Below are positions 30,623 through 42,702 of a stretch of DNA of 64,000 bases, piece by piece. This stretch comes from Pseudorasbora parva. Its lineage: Eukaryota > Chordata > Actinopteri > Cypriniformes > Gobionidae. The position numbers and the translations under genes were made by a program. The DNA lies in assembly GCF_024679245.1 (NCBI RefSeq), contig NC_090184.1:18385644-18449643 (forward strand), written 5' to 3'. The notes under the pieces are model-generated. The model was not told the DNA's origin. It saw only the letters and a program-made list of their open reading frames with translations, and searched no databases. Every line of letters starts with the position of its first letter. Position 1 is the stretch's first letter.

Positions 30623-30928
30623 CCCTGTCCCAAATGGCACACTTCATGTGCACTTTCGGACTTGTGGACTTACAATGGCCTTTGCGTGTATGTGTCTGTT
30701 AAGTCCACAAGGCTGTGGGGTGTCCCATTCGTCATTTAAGCTTAAAGAAGGGTGCTCGTGAGCGTCCCCTTTGCGGCTGCTATGCGCCCTCGATGTGCAC
30801 TTCAGCTGAGCCTGCAAGTTTGCGAGCTACGGAGAGGACTTCCACCCGGCAGTCAAAGCGCCATTACGTCGTGAAAGTGCGGACTCAGTGGGACACCGTG
30901 AGGGTTTAGGGTGCCATTTGGGACAGGG
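30623..30928. mobile_element. Miniature TIR element (ccctgtcccaaatggcac family)
   Basis: Ends ccctgtcccaaatggcac and gtgccatttgggacaggg are perfect 18-bp inverted repeats. A second copy lies inverted at 49804-50100, sharing internal cttgtggacttacaatgg-type sequence. No target duplication recognised. Confidence 0.8.
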
Positions 30929-31291
30929 CCTAAGAAGAAGCGCTGCATTCTACTTTCGCTTCTTCTTGTGTTTAATGGCAAGTTACAATCTACTAAGTGC
31001 ACATCGCCACCTATTTGGTGGTTATACAATGCCTTCTGGTGAAAGGCATTTTCAATGTCTTCATTTAAAAGTAATCTTTATTCACTGAGAATATTGTTTG
31101 TTTGATGCTAATTAATTGAATGCAGATCCATGTGTGAGATGACAATACAATAAATAATCAATATAATTGAATTGCATTAACATTTAAACTTTTATTTTTA
31201 TTTATTTTTATCATAGAATGAATGAATAGAATGAATATATAAAATTATATATTATATAACTGAAACAAATTTAGTTTTATATTCTTAACTA
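30929..31291. other. Non-coding, nothing recognised
   Basis: AT-rich sequence without recognisable features. Confidence 0.4.
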
Positions 31292-31561
31292 TCCCTTACG
31301 AAACAAAAATATATTGCAATATATTGGAAAATATCATATAATACATTAGACAATATATTCACATATATGGGATTTAATATTTATATTCTCCAATTCATTG
31401 CAATATATGAAAGCGGCAATCATTTGTATATTTTGCAATATATTACAGGAATATATAATATATTGTAAAATACTATCAATATATTATTCCATGTATTTAC
31501 AATATATTATAATATATTTACAATTAATATATTGGTAAATATATTTTCCTTTCGTAAGGGA
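31292..31561. mobile_element. Short copy of palindromic AT-rich TIR family
   Basis: Ends tcccttacgaaacaaaaata and tttcctttcgtaaggga match those of 24500-26073, with the same tatattgcaatatatt-type interior in 270 bp. Flanks give a possible TA duplication (31290-31291 and 31562-31563). Confidence 0.75.
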
Positions 31562-31647
31562 TATTAATGATATAAAAGACATCTAAATACATCTTGAGCA
31601 AACTAAGCCTAGAACATAACATGGTCCATAGTAGGTTATGTTCACAC

Positions 31648-32886
31648 TGTAAACCCTAATGTTGTCTTTACTTAAACAAATCAAGTAAACTTGACTAAAT
31701 ATTACTAGTTTAGTCTAAAAACTCAGTCATATAAGTTAGTATAACTTATTAACCTACAAAATGCATAAACTTAAGATTTCAAGTTGTATGAACTCAAAAT
31801 CATAAGTAATTAAAATAGCTCACTCTGGTCTTGCTTTGATGTGATTGGCCATGCAAGGAGTTCTGTCTAGCAACAAGAGAACGAATTCACTGATTGGAGG
31901 ACATTTCCAAAAGGCAATCCTTTTCGCCTCACCTGTTGCTTGTTGCTGATTCAAATTAAGATGGAGACTTTTTCATTGTGTGCAATCTTAAATTCGGTAA
32001 GTAAAAATTTGTAAGTTACTAAACCTAACAATAATACGTGAACTAACTTATAACCAGATTGACTGTATTTCTGTTTTAATGAACATAATTGTTTTGTTGG
32101 AAGTCACCATGATGGAGATAAGTGTTTGCTTTAGTTGGGCTCTTGACAAATGATAATGTAATATTAGTGTTTCTCTGGCTGCTTTGTGTTTGTGAGACAC
32201 ATATGTTAAGTAACAAAAAGCCAAGAGAAATTATCATTAAGTGGTGTTGTTTATTCATTGATGATGATAATAACATCATCAAGCATAGGCAGAATTCCTG
32301 ATCTTGTGCAGAGTCCAATGCTTTGGATGTCAAAGCAATTATTAATAGTTTTGAAATATTAATAATACTAGAATCTTCACTATTGTGCTAATATAATTTT
32401 TTTTTTTTTTTTTTATGTGCACAAAATGTTTAAATCTATGGCATTAGTTAGACACATACACACATCACTAATCTGCGTATGAATCTCTACAATGGTGACA
32501 AAACTTTTTACAATGGTGAAAAAATCTGATAAACAGATCAACTCTGAACATACAACAAGCTACAAAAACATCAGAACAAAACAGCAAAAGTAACAGCAAA
32601 TAGTTAGAATTCAAAGAAAATTTGTCACAATTCAGACGCATAATTTATTCATGCTGCAATGCATGTTGGGACCAATGGGGAAGTTTTGATTGGTTGTACC
32701 CAGCATGCTGTACTGAACTGGTGTAGCAAGTTTGGTGAACTTAACAATTTAAGTACAGTGAAAGTGAGCACCAAGTTAAGTAAACTTAAATATTCAAGTT
32801 TTATGAGACCCCATTACTCAATTGAATTGAGGGAATCACTTTCCTCAAATCATTTGAGTATTCTCAACTTATTAGGGTTTACAGTG
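31648..32886. mobile_element. TIR element with cactgtaaaccctaat ends
   Basis: cactgtaaaccctaat at 31648 and attagggtttacagtg to 32886 are perfect 16-bp inverted repeats. Both inner flanks are rich in agtaaactt/aagtttac-type motifs. A poly-T tract lies near 32398-32414. No transposase or target duplication seen. Confidence 0.65.
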
Positions 32887-35241
32887 CAGAGATTGAGTTG
32901 CCATGGTTACTTACATACCCTGAAGGTTACCTCCATTTATTGGAACCGAAAGTTGAGGTTATCCGTTAACTTACTCTTAAACATACCCGGGTATGTCACA
33001 TAACCTGCTTTCTAGAATACCCCTCTGGTTTAGGCAGCTATAGCCAGGTATGTTTCAGTTCAGTTTGCACTAACCCTAGGTTTTAGGGACCATTAAAGTG
33101 GTTTGAATGTTAGCAGTGTTCATCGACACAATTACTTACGCTCCATAGCTGACCTGGCAGGATATATTGTGGAAAAGAAACTAAATTGGACCAATCAGCT
33201 GTAAGCAAAGTGACATAACTCTGACAAAATTAAGTCACTCCGCGAGTTTCTACTCCAAATTAAAGGTCACTACATAGCAAATGATTTTAAAGACAATATT
33301 TATTATTTATGTAAATATTATACCCTTAATCCATTACACGTACAGTTTCAGTTGAACAATTATTATTAAGCACATAGGTTAAATTAATACAAATATAGCC
33401 TAAAGGTAATGTAAACAAGGTTTAGAATCAAGCTATACAAATGAAAACGTGAACTTTATTGTTCAGATCTCTGTTTTCACTATATTAACTAACTCCACAA
33501 CTTTTACTTGCACTGATAGCAAGATATTTTCATCTTTTATAGAGAGCTCTTTTCTTCTTGCTGTGTAACTTTTTTTTAAATTCATAATACTGTTCCAAAC
33601 TCGTAAAACTGTTTCACTGTTCCTCAGCATGTGATTCGCTGTTCGCTACTGTTGTCACATCTCAACCCAGGATCAAAGCCTGAGTTGACAGAGAAAGTTA
33701 TTGATCAGCGTTATGGTACCAACAAAGTCTGATGGGATTGATTTGCTATTTCCAACCGCTGGTAGGCTACTGCTCCAATATAGTCTACCAGATTGTACCA
33801 ACTACTGGAAAGTTTAACCAGCTAAAATGTAGCTACTCTACCAAAAAAAAGCAACCTTGACCCGCTGGTTTGGTGCTGGTCCAAGAAGTTTGACCTGCTT
33901 AAAGCAGCTAAGTATAAGGCTAACAAGCAACCTGAAACCAGCTATTATGTTCCTAAAATCAGCCTAACCACTTTAAGCTGCTACAGTAGTGACCTAGTAC
34001 AGTAGTGGACTCGACGTTACTGATTGCTTTTGAAGATTTTCTTTACACAAATCAATCGTTTGGCCGCAGAACATTTGGGATATTTGTACTTTCTGAATAA
34101 ATTATGCATATTGTCTTATCTGCCTGTTATATCCTGTTTTTTATAATACGCATATGGGTAGGTTTAGGGAAGGGATTGAGTTACGCGTTCAAAAGTAGGG
34201 GCAGTGTAGGGGAATACAATGTAACAACGTTGATAAACATGCTAAAAAGCAATTATGCGTCTTGATAGCACGCCAAAATGGCATACGAATTGGCGTGTCA
34301 TACGCCATTTCATGAGATCAGTCTATGAATGGAGAAAAAATAGCACTTAGCGCCTCCGGTGGACGTTTCACCCAAAAAGTGCAGGTAAACGTACCTGGAG
34401 GTACATAATTCGGGTGTTGCAAAAATGTAGGCAGAGTCACGTATTTCCAATGAGCCTGGGTTGAGGAGAAGAGAAGCTGTTGAACTTAATTAAATTAAGG
34501 GAAACTTCTCCACAAAATCAAATTGGTTTGAAATGATTTGTTGTAATCTTGTTGTATGAACTTTATTTAACTAAAATATTTTAGTCAAGACTACTAAAAA
34601 ATGTTTTTTTTTTGTCATTCCTACTAGATAAAGTAGGATTAGTGGTGTAGCACTGATGATGACTGGGAGCTGAGTCCAGCAAATTCATTTTATTTATTTC
34701 TATAAAAACTAATAGTCATGAGAACATTTGTGCACATCATAAGTGTAACCTTTGTAGCATGCAAAGTAATGATCTAGTAAAAAACTTCTCATCACTGGCA
34801 TTAGCACAGTTATAGCTCATTGAGAACAGCATAGCCTTACCACAAGGCATAACCTTCAGTATAATGGTAACCTCAAAAACATCAAATTTTAACAGGTCTT
34901 TCCCTTTACTAAAAAACACATTAAACGGCATTTAATTGCAACATTTACTCTCCTGATCTAGCAATATCCAAAGCATGCAAGGAACTCGAAATACACTGCC
35001 CAGTTTCAGTCAGTGGAACAGAATATTAATGTAGTCCCAACACAAATGGCTAAGGTTAACTTTTTACAAATTTAATTTCATGTAATGTAATAAAATTGGA
35101 TGCAAATGGCAAAAAAAAAAAAAAAAAAAAAAGGTAAAAAAATTAAGATTTGTGTTTTTTTCATAAAGTGAGCAAATTTGAGCTAGAATTTTTTTATAGT
35201 TTTTTGAGTGTGGTAGCAGGTAGTTGAAGATCCTGGACAAG
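32887..35241. other. Anonymous DNA with dispersed repeat pieces
   Basis: No gene. accagcta-type motifs at 33740-33990. 34140-34320 holds a repeat with inverted segments around gcacgccaaaatggcatacg and tacgccatttcatgagatca. Poly-A at 35109-35132. Confidence 0.35.
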
Positions 35242-35447
35242 CTTGTGTCACAGGTAACGAATTTCAGACATGAAGGAACTCGAAATGGAGCCCGAGTTTC
35301 TGCGGGGAGCTTTTCCGGAGGGGGGGCCGAGGAGACTGCCGGTTCCGGGTGTAGGGGCAAATGATGGGGCTGATGACGGGAATTTCAATCAGGTACGGGA
35401 GCAAGAAGAACAGAGCGGCGATTGGGGTGCATGCTACAGTAGGGGAG

Positions 35448-35454
35448 TATAAAA
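35448..35454 (+). promoter_or_regulatory. TATA box of putative LTR
   Basis: TATAAAA in a GC-richer context, about 200 bp inside the TG end. Confidence 0.5.
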
Positions 35455-35900
35455 GGGCATTGTGATTAACTTTAGGGCGGTCAAGTTATTTGTGTGGAAG
35501 AAGATGAGAGATTTGGATCCGCACCTGGGGTGAGAGCAGTGTCGAACTCTAGGCGGATCGTGGAACAATTGACGCCCCTGTGAATTGTATGGAATCGGAT
35601 GACGATTGTAGTTTTTTTTTTTTTTTTTTTGTGGAGGACTTTAACTGCATTGAGTGATTTGCAACTCACAGCTGCTTCCCATCTAATTCAACATCAACGA
35701 GTGGTGAATGAGACCCCATGTCCGCGCCTTCTCTGTGATTTGTGAGATTTGCAGTGATCTTTATATACATATTCACATATGATTACTTATGTGGGTTGCA
35801 GTGAAACACGAGTGTGGGATTGAATAGCGCAAGGCATTGGGGGGTTTATCGAAAATACTCATCTTCCTCTCTGTTTGAACCCAGTTGCAGAAGACACTAA

Positions 35901-37176
35901 GGGTGTTTTCACACTTGGTCCTTTTCAGGGGTGTAAGCGCAGTTCGCGTGATTTTTGGCCCATATGTGAACACTCCTAACGACCTCAGACCCCTTTAAAG
36001 CGAACCGAGCCGAGACTATCACAGGAAGGGGGGTCTGGGTATGGTTCGATCTCATTTTATGGTACGGTTCGCTAAAAACATGCAGTCTGAACACAAACCG
36101 CTCTGGGCTTACTTGATTTTTCTGTTCACGTATTCCAATGTAGTTTGGTCATCAAATGCCTCCGTACAAATCAGCTGTTCATCATCGCTGCTTCTTCTGA
36201 CAAATCTCTACAAATTATCTGTTCTGTTCTCTACAAATAACTTACACTTGTTTATTGCAATTTCAACCGTTTCCGAACTATGTGAGAGAGAGACGGCTGC
36301 TTGCCTTTGCCAGTTTTAAATAGTGTTACGAGCGCCTAAAGCAAATGCACATTGCCAGCTGTTAGTCTATGGTCACAGTGTGTGTACTAAACGGAATCTT
36401 TAGCGTCTTAAAAAACACACATGCTTTTTACATAAACAGGTGGTTTTGTCTTAAGTGAATGTAAACATCTGCATTACTAGCCTATTATAAGAATCAATAG
36501 AGGACATCATAGCAGTGAAAAATATGCATTTTTTTTTTTCATGTGATTATTCTAATTCTTACTTGAATGCTACTTTTAGGCATATCTATACTTTACCTGG
36601 TAAATTTAAAGCAGTTTATTTAATTTGCATCTTTCTTTTATTATTTTATTGTATTGTTTATTTTTGTATGCTGATGTTATCATTGCCTTCTGCAATAAAA
36701 TAAACATCAAGAAAAACGATTCAAATGATGTAAATGTTATTTACAGAGGTGGATGTGTGATATAGCTAGTGCAAGTATTGCAACAAAAAAAATCTATTTT
36801 TGTGTAAAAAGATAAACGACTTAATTCTACATTATTTGTAGCAATGTAAATAAAACTATCTTCACAAACCAATATTTTGGTTGCAGAGGAACAAACAATG
36901 TAAGTGAATGGGATCAAATATTGAAGGTCATAGAGTCAGCCATCAAACACTGAACTGGACTAGATCCAAAAAGCAACAGTCTGAACACAAAGGGGTCTGA
37001 GACCACATTCCTACTAAAGGGGACCAAAAAGGATCTGAGTTCTCTTTCAGGTACAGGGACAGTGTGAACTGAGGGCTAAAGAGAACTGGGTCCTTTTTCA
37101 CTCGATTCACTTCTTGGTCCACTTAAAGGAGTCTGAGTTCGGTTCTTTTAAAGAGGACCCAAGTGTGAAAACACCC
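35901..37176. mobile_element. PIF/Harbinger-like non-autonomous transposon
   Basis: Ends gggtgttttcacacttgg and aagtgtgaaaacaccc are inverted repeats flanked by TAA on both sides (35898-35900 and 37177-37179), the 3-bp duplication typical of PIF/Harbinger. The interrupted sequence reads gttgcag...cTAAaagctg across the join and is repeated uninterrupted nearby (gttgcaggaaatgctaaaat, about 37238-37257), supporting the boundaries. No transposase or MYB-like frame inside. Confidence 0.85.
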
Positions 37177-37304
37177 TAAAAGCTGCGAAAGCCTGTTGAT
37201 GTGGTTAAAAAAAATCATCTTTCTCTTTGTTTGAACCCAGTTGCAGGAAATGCTAAAATCTGTGAAAGCCTGTTGATGTGGTTGAAAATACTCATCTCTC
37301 CGGT

Positions 37305-40300
37305 GAAGTCCAATAAAGAGCCTGCTAAAGCTGTGAAGTATGCGCACCCTCCTCTTGGTCTGAGTCCAGTGAAGAGCCTGCTAAAGCTGTGAAGTATACG
37401 CACCCTCCTCTTGGTCTGAGTCCAGTGAAGAGCCTGCTAAAGCTGTGAAGTATACGCACCCTCCTCTTGGTCTGAGTCCAGTGAAGAGCCTGCTAAAGCT
37501 GTGAAGTATACGCACCCTCCTCTCCATCTGAGTCCAGTGAAGAGCCTGCTAAAGCTGTGAAGTATACACACCCTCCTCTCGGTCTGAGTCCAGTGAAGAG
37601 CCTGCTAAAGCTGTGAAGTATACGCACCCTCCTCTCGGTCTAAGTCCAGTGAAGAGCCTGCTAAAGCTGTGAAGTATACACACCCTCCTCTCGGTCTAAG
37701 TCCAGTGAAGAGCCTGCTAAAGCTGTGAAGTATACACACTCTCCTCTCCGTCTGAGTCCAGTGAAGAGCCTGCTAAAGCTGTGAAGTATACGCACTCTCC
37801 TTTCGGTCTGAGTCCAGTGAAGAGCCTGCTAAAGCTGTGAAGTATACGCACCCTCCTCTCCGTCTGAGTCCAGTGAAGAGCCTGCTAAAGCTGTGAAGTA
37901 TACGCACCCTCCTCTCCGTCTGAGTCCAGTGAAGAGCCTGCTAAAGCTGTGAAGTATACGCACCCTACTCTCCGTCTGAGTCCAGTGAAGAGCCTGCTAA
38001 AGCTGTGAAGTATACGCACCCTACTCTCCGTCTGAGTCCAGTGAAGAGCCTGCTAAAGCTGTGAAGTATACACACTCTCCTCTCGGTCTGAGTCCAGTGA
38101 AGAGCCTGCTAAAGCTGTGAAGTATACGCATTCTCCTCTCGGTCTGAGTCCAGTGAAGAGCCTGCTAAAGCTGTGAAGTATACACACCCTCCTCTCGGTC
38201 TGAGTCCAGTGAAGAGCCTGCTAAAGCTGTGAAGTATACACACCCTCCTCTCCGTCTGAGTCTAGTGAAGAGCCTGCTAAAGCTGTGAAGTATACGCACC
38301 CTCTCTTCGTCTGAGTCCAGTGAAGAGCCTGCTAAAGCTGTGAAGTATACGCACCCTCCTCTCGGTCTGAGTCTAGTGAAGAGCCTGCTAAAGCTGTGAA
38401 GTATACGCACCCTCCTCTCGGTCTGAGTCTAGTGAAGAGCCTGCTAAAGCTGTGAAGTATACGCACCCTACTCTCCGTCTGAGTCCAGTGAAGAGCCTGC
38501 TAAAGCTGTGAAGTATACGCACCCTCCTCTCGGTCTGAGTCCAGTGAAGAGCCTGCTAAAGCTGTGAAGTATACGCACTCTCCTCTCGGTCTGAGTCCAG
38601 TGAAGAGCCTGCTAAAGCTGTGAAGTATACGCACCCTCCTCTCGGTCTGAGTCCAGTGAAGAGCCTGCTAAAGCTGTGAAGTATGCGCACCCTCCTCTCG
38701 GTCTGAGTCCAGTGAAGAGCCTGCTAAAGCTGTGAAGTATACACACCCTCCTCTCGGTCTGAGTCCAGTGAAGAGCGTGCTAAAGCTGTGAAGTATACGC
38801 ACTCTCCTCTCTGTCTGAGTCCAGTGAAGAGCCTGCTAAAGCTGTGAAGTATGCGCACCCTCCTCTCCGTCTGAGTCCAGTGAAGAGCCTGCTAAAGCTG
38901 TGAAGTATGCGCACCCTCCTCTCCGTCTGAGTCCAGTGAAGAGCCTGCTAAAGCTGTGAAGTATACGCACCCTCCTCTCCGTCTGAGTCCAGTGAAGAGC
39001 CTGCTAAAGCTGTGAAGTATGCGCACTCTCCTCTCGGTCTGAGTCCAGTGAAGAGCCTGCTAAAGCTGTGAAGTATGCGCACTCTCCTCTCGGTCTGAGT
39101 CCAGTGAAGAGCCTGCTAAAGCTGTGAAGTATACACACCCTCCTCTCTGTCTGAGTCTAGTGAAGAGCCTGCTAAAGCTGTGAAGTATACACACCCTCCT
39201 CTCTGTCTGAGTCTAGTGAAGAGCCTGCTAAAGCTGTGAAGTATACACACCCTCCTCTCTGTCTGAGTCTAGTGAAGAGCCTGCTAAAGCTGTGAAGTAT
39301 GCGCACCCTCCTCTCCGTCTGAGTCCAGTGAAGAGCGTGCTAAAGCTGTGAAGTATACGCACTCTCCTCTCTGTCTGAGTCCAGTGAAGAGCCTGCTAAA
39401 GCTGTGAAGTATGCGCACCCTCCTCTCCGTCTGAGTCCAGTGAAGAGCCTGCTAAAGCTGTGAAGTATACGCACCCTCCTCTCCGTCTGAGTCCAGTGAA
39501 GAGCCTGCTAAAGCTGTGAAGTATGCGCACTCTCCTCTCGGTCTGAGTCCAGTGAAGAGCCTGCTAGCTGTGAAGTATGCGCACTCTCCTCTCGGTCTGA
39601 GTCCAGTGAAGAGCCTGCTAAAGCTGTGAAGTATGCGCACTCTCCTCTCGGTCTGAGTCCAGTGAAGAGCCTGCTAAAGCTGTGAAGTATGCGCACCCTC
39701 CTCTCCGTCTGAGTCCAGTGAAGAGCCTGCTAAAGCTGTGAAGTATGCGCACTCTCCTCTCGGTCTGAGTCCAGTGAAGAGCCTGCTAAAGCTGTGAAGT
39801 ATACACACCCTCCTCTCGGTCTAAGTCCAGTGAAGAGCCTGCTAAAGCTGTGAAGTATACACACTCTCCTCTCGGTCTGAGTCCAGTGAAGAGCCTGCTA
39901 AAGCTGTGAAGTATGCGCACCCTCCTCTCCGTCTGAGTCCAGTGAAGAGCCTGCTAAAGCTGTGAAGTATACACACCCTCCTCTCCGTCTGAGTCCAGTG
40001 AAGAGCCTGCTAAAGCTGTGAAGTATGCGCACTCTCCTCTCGGTCTGAGTCCAGTGAAGAGCCTGCTAAAGCTGTGAAGTATACACACCCTCCTCTCGGT
40101 CTAAGTCCAGTGAAGAGCCTGCTAAAGCTGTGAAGTATACACACTCTCCTCTCGGTCTGAGTCCAGTGAAGAGCCTGCTAAAGCTGTGAAGTATACACAC
40201 CCTCCTCTCGGTCTAAGTCCAGTGAAGAGCCTGCTAAAGCTGTGAAGTATACACACTCTCCTCTCGGTCTGAGTCCAGTGAAGAGCCTGCTAAAGCTGTG

Positions 40301-40365
40301 AAGTATGCGCACCCTCCTCTCCATCTGAGTTCAGTGAGAGCTTGCTAAAGCTGTGATATGCATGC
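37305..40365 (+). repeat. 56-bp tandem array, about 54 copies
   Basis: The unit starts gtgaagtatacgcaccct and ends gagcctgctaaagct; successive gtgaag positions (37333, 37389, 37445, 37501) are exactly 56 bp apart. Variants occur at a few fixed positions (tatacg/tatgcg/tataca, accct/actct, cggt/ccgt/ctgt, agtcc/agtct). One copy near 39566 lacks 4 bases. The first and last copies decay into flanking sequence. Because 56 is not a multiple of three, frames cycle; short open frames on the minus strand are not evidence of a protein. Confidence 0.97.
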
Positions 40366-40513
40366 ACCCTTATCTCTCTCCGAGTCCCGTGGAGAGCATG
40401 CTAAAGCTGTGGATAATATGTTGAAGCCGTGAAGTTTATTCCTCCATTCGGATCCTGTCGAAGAGAACTTTGAAGCCACTATAGTAATTGTTTTAAAGAG
40501 ATGTTTTGAAGTA

Positions 40514-40519
40514 AATAAA
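40514..40519 (+). promoter_or_regulatory. AATAAA polyadenylation signal of putative LTR
   Basis: AATAAA in gtaaataaagag, about 105 bp before the CA end. Confidence 0.5.
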
Positions 40520-40628
40520 GAGATTTTTATACTTACCTTTGTCGTCCTACCTGCTGTGTCCTGTGGTGCAGCTCTTCACGGTGGTGTGCAAGTCAAGGGT
40601 GATGGCCGACCCCGACCTGTAACACTTG

Positions 40629-41927
40629 CCCCAACTAATGACCAGTTTTTGAGAACAATAAATCAAAGCAAATTATCAAAACAGCTTGACTATATGGTCA
40701 ATCAGCTAGTAATAACTAATAATCATGCGACTTTGACCATGGAGCTTATGTTCCAAAAAGGACCTTGATCACATTCAGCTATTGTGCTTTGATCCTAGAG
40801 TTGGTTGGTCTATCAGCTTGAACCAGCTAATAACCAGGAGTAACTAAATGGTGCAATCTTCCACCTGCTAGAAAACCAGCTACCATGATCCTAAAGTTAT
40901 AAAGCCTTAGAATATTCTCAACCAAGACAGTGGGAGAGAAAAATAAGTTATACACTAGTGGTACCAGATGGGGCAACCGTCTCATTGATCCTCCACAGGG
41001 GCTACAAGATACCTTAAAATTGATTTAAAAATATTAATATAATTAATTAATTGTATTATTAATATGTTAAATACAATTTTATTTACAAAGCACCACCTCT
41101 CTCATATGTATTATGTGATTGTTTCGGAGTAGCCAAAGCTGTTTCTCATTGCATTTTGTGAAATAAAGCTCAAAACACCCAACCGCTTCATGAACACAGG
41201 TATATGCACACTACATCTCCCTGTTTGATAAATAAAAACAGTTTTTAATAATAATTCTGAATTAGAGGACGGGGGCCTTGGAGTAAAAAAGGTTGAAAAC
41301 CATTGGTATAATAGACAATGTGTTAGTGGTGAAAGTGGAACGATGAAAAAGCTGGCAGAGAAAACAGATGGACAGATGGATGGAGTGTGTGCTCTGGGTC
41401 TCAACAAGGTCCTTTGAGGCAGAAAGAAATGAAGATGCACAGCTCACAGGGGTTAAACATGAGAGACTGAGAAGGATTGTGAGTCTTGTTGACTGCTGAC
41501 ACAAAACAAACACTATGATACTTAAACTTGATTCTCTCATCTGCTGCTCTCTGTGCACAACATAACAGAATACGGCAATTGATCAAGTAGCTCGTCCCCT
41601 TGGTTTGATTGCGAATCCAATGTGCTAATCTTCACCTGTTCTTTTACATTTTCCTTTGTCAGCTCTTGACCCGAGAGGTTGACTGCGGACTCTGAAAGAA
41701 ACTGCTGGTTTCTTATAGAATTTATTACATATCCAATGCTGGCAAATAACTATCAGTAGTAATAGTCTCTGAAATCACTGGATTTGCGAATATTTTCAAA
41801 GTTAGTCCTGTCGGGACCACTATTGGGGGTATGGAACTCCCTGCCCATCCATGCAGCTTAGCATGGTCCCCCACCCCCCCCCATGAAGCATGGTCAAGTG
41901 CCTTCCACATCACAATGAAGACACTAA
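40629..41927. other. Anonymous DNA with accagct-type repeat
   Basis: No gene. 40650-40900 contains recurring caqct-like motifs of the dispersed family noted at 29930 and 33740 (for example aatcagctagtaataacta and gaaccagctaataacc). Confidence 0.35.
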
Positions 41928-41929
41928 AG

Positions 41930-42702
41930 TTACCCCTAGGCATAATTTTTTCCATGCGCTGGGTAATCCATTGATTTTAATGAGAAACCTTTGGCGTCAT
42001 ACTCAGATGCGTTGGGCATGGAAATGTAATCGTCAGGGTGAAATTATATATTGGGTTATAATTTTGCCATTATGACATGTTGGAGTGTGATTCTTAATAG
42101 GCAGATACGACTGCATACACATTTTATTCAAAAAGTGTTCTGAGGCTAAACAATTGATTTGTGTGAAGAAAACTCCCAAAAGTGATCAGTGTCTTCATCC
42201 ACCGAAGACCTTGAACACATTCAAATTAAAAAAAATTGTCGGCCGAAGAAACGTTACGTCAGATTTCCTAGCGAAATTGCATTGGCTCTTGTATGTCTCG
42301 TGACCAATAGCGTCATTACGTCATCTTTGATTTTAATATGTCATTGGCTCTTGTGTGTCTCGTCACACAATTCAAGTGTGTCATTTGAATAAGATATGAA
42401 TTAGTGCATTCACGGAGTGGTGGGAATGCAATTTATACAATTTTTGGTCAGTTTTTGCACTAAATACCTGTGACTGTACTTTTATTTGCCTGTTACGTGT
42501 TTTATATTTTTTAGAAGTGAGTTTACGTTTAGGGTAGGAGTGGAAATAGTTGCTCCAAAATTTAAATGTAGCCTATAAATATTCATAATATCACATCTTA
42601 TTTTACAAATGCAAAGAATGAATGATTTGATGCATTGGGCAAACAACTGAAGTTAATAGAGTACCAGCACATCGATATAATGATGCCTAGGGGTAACTTT
42701 AG
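41930..42702. mobile_element. TIR element with aaagttacccctaggcat ends
   Basis: aaagttacccctaggcat near the left and atgcctaggggtaacttt near the right are 18-bp perfect inverted repeats, flanked by TA on each side (a possible TA duplication, mariner-like). No transposase. Confidence 0.75.

Larger units (their letters stand above)
35246..40624 (+). mobile_element. Putative giant solo LTR (5.4 kb)
   Basis: It begins TGTCACAGGT (35246) and ends ACCTGTAACA (40624), a 9-of-10 inverted repeat with TG...CA ends. It is flanked by a 4-bp duplication CTTG (35242-35245 and 40625-40628). A TATAAAA lies about 200 bp from the start and an AATAAA about 110 bp from the end, as in an LTR. Subtracting the Harbinger-like insertion and the 56-bp array leaves about 1 kb, a normal LTR size. 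No second LTR or retroviral-type coding sequence was found. A DNA transposon with short TIRs is the main alternative. Confidence 0.6.

Noticed and set aside
30623..30928. Target duplication for the ccctgtcccaaatgg element
   Set aside because: The flanks ttctcaga and cctaagaa do not match at a consistent length.
31648..32886. CA dinucleotide duplication around the cactgtaaaccctaat element
   Set aside because: Two bases are too few to separate from chance and do not fit a known superfamily.
37123..39696. Repeated minus-strand peptides (LHSFSRLFTGL-type) suggesting a repeat protein
   Set aside because: The 56-bp unit is not a multiple of three, so the frame cycles and ends after a few units; the array is better explained as a minisatellite.
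37305..40365. CRISPR-like array
   Set aside because: Units are contiguous 56-mers without unique spacers, and the context is eukaryotic.
35246..40624. Full-length LTR retrotransposon with paired LTRs
   Set aside because: The start sequence is not repeated near the end and there is no gag or pol; a single LTR-like unit fits better.
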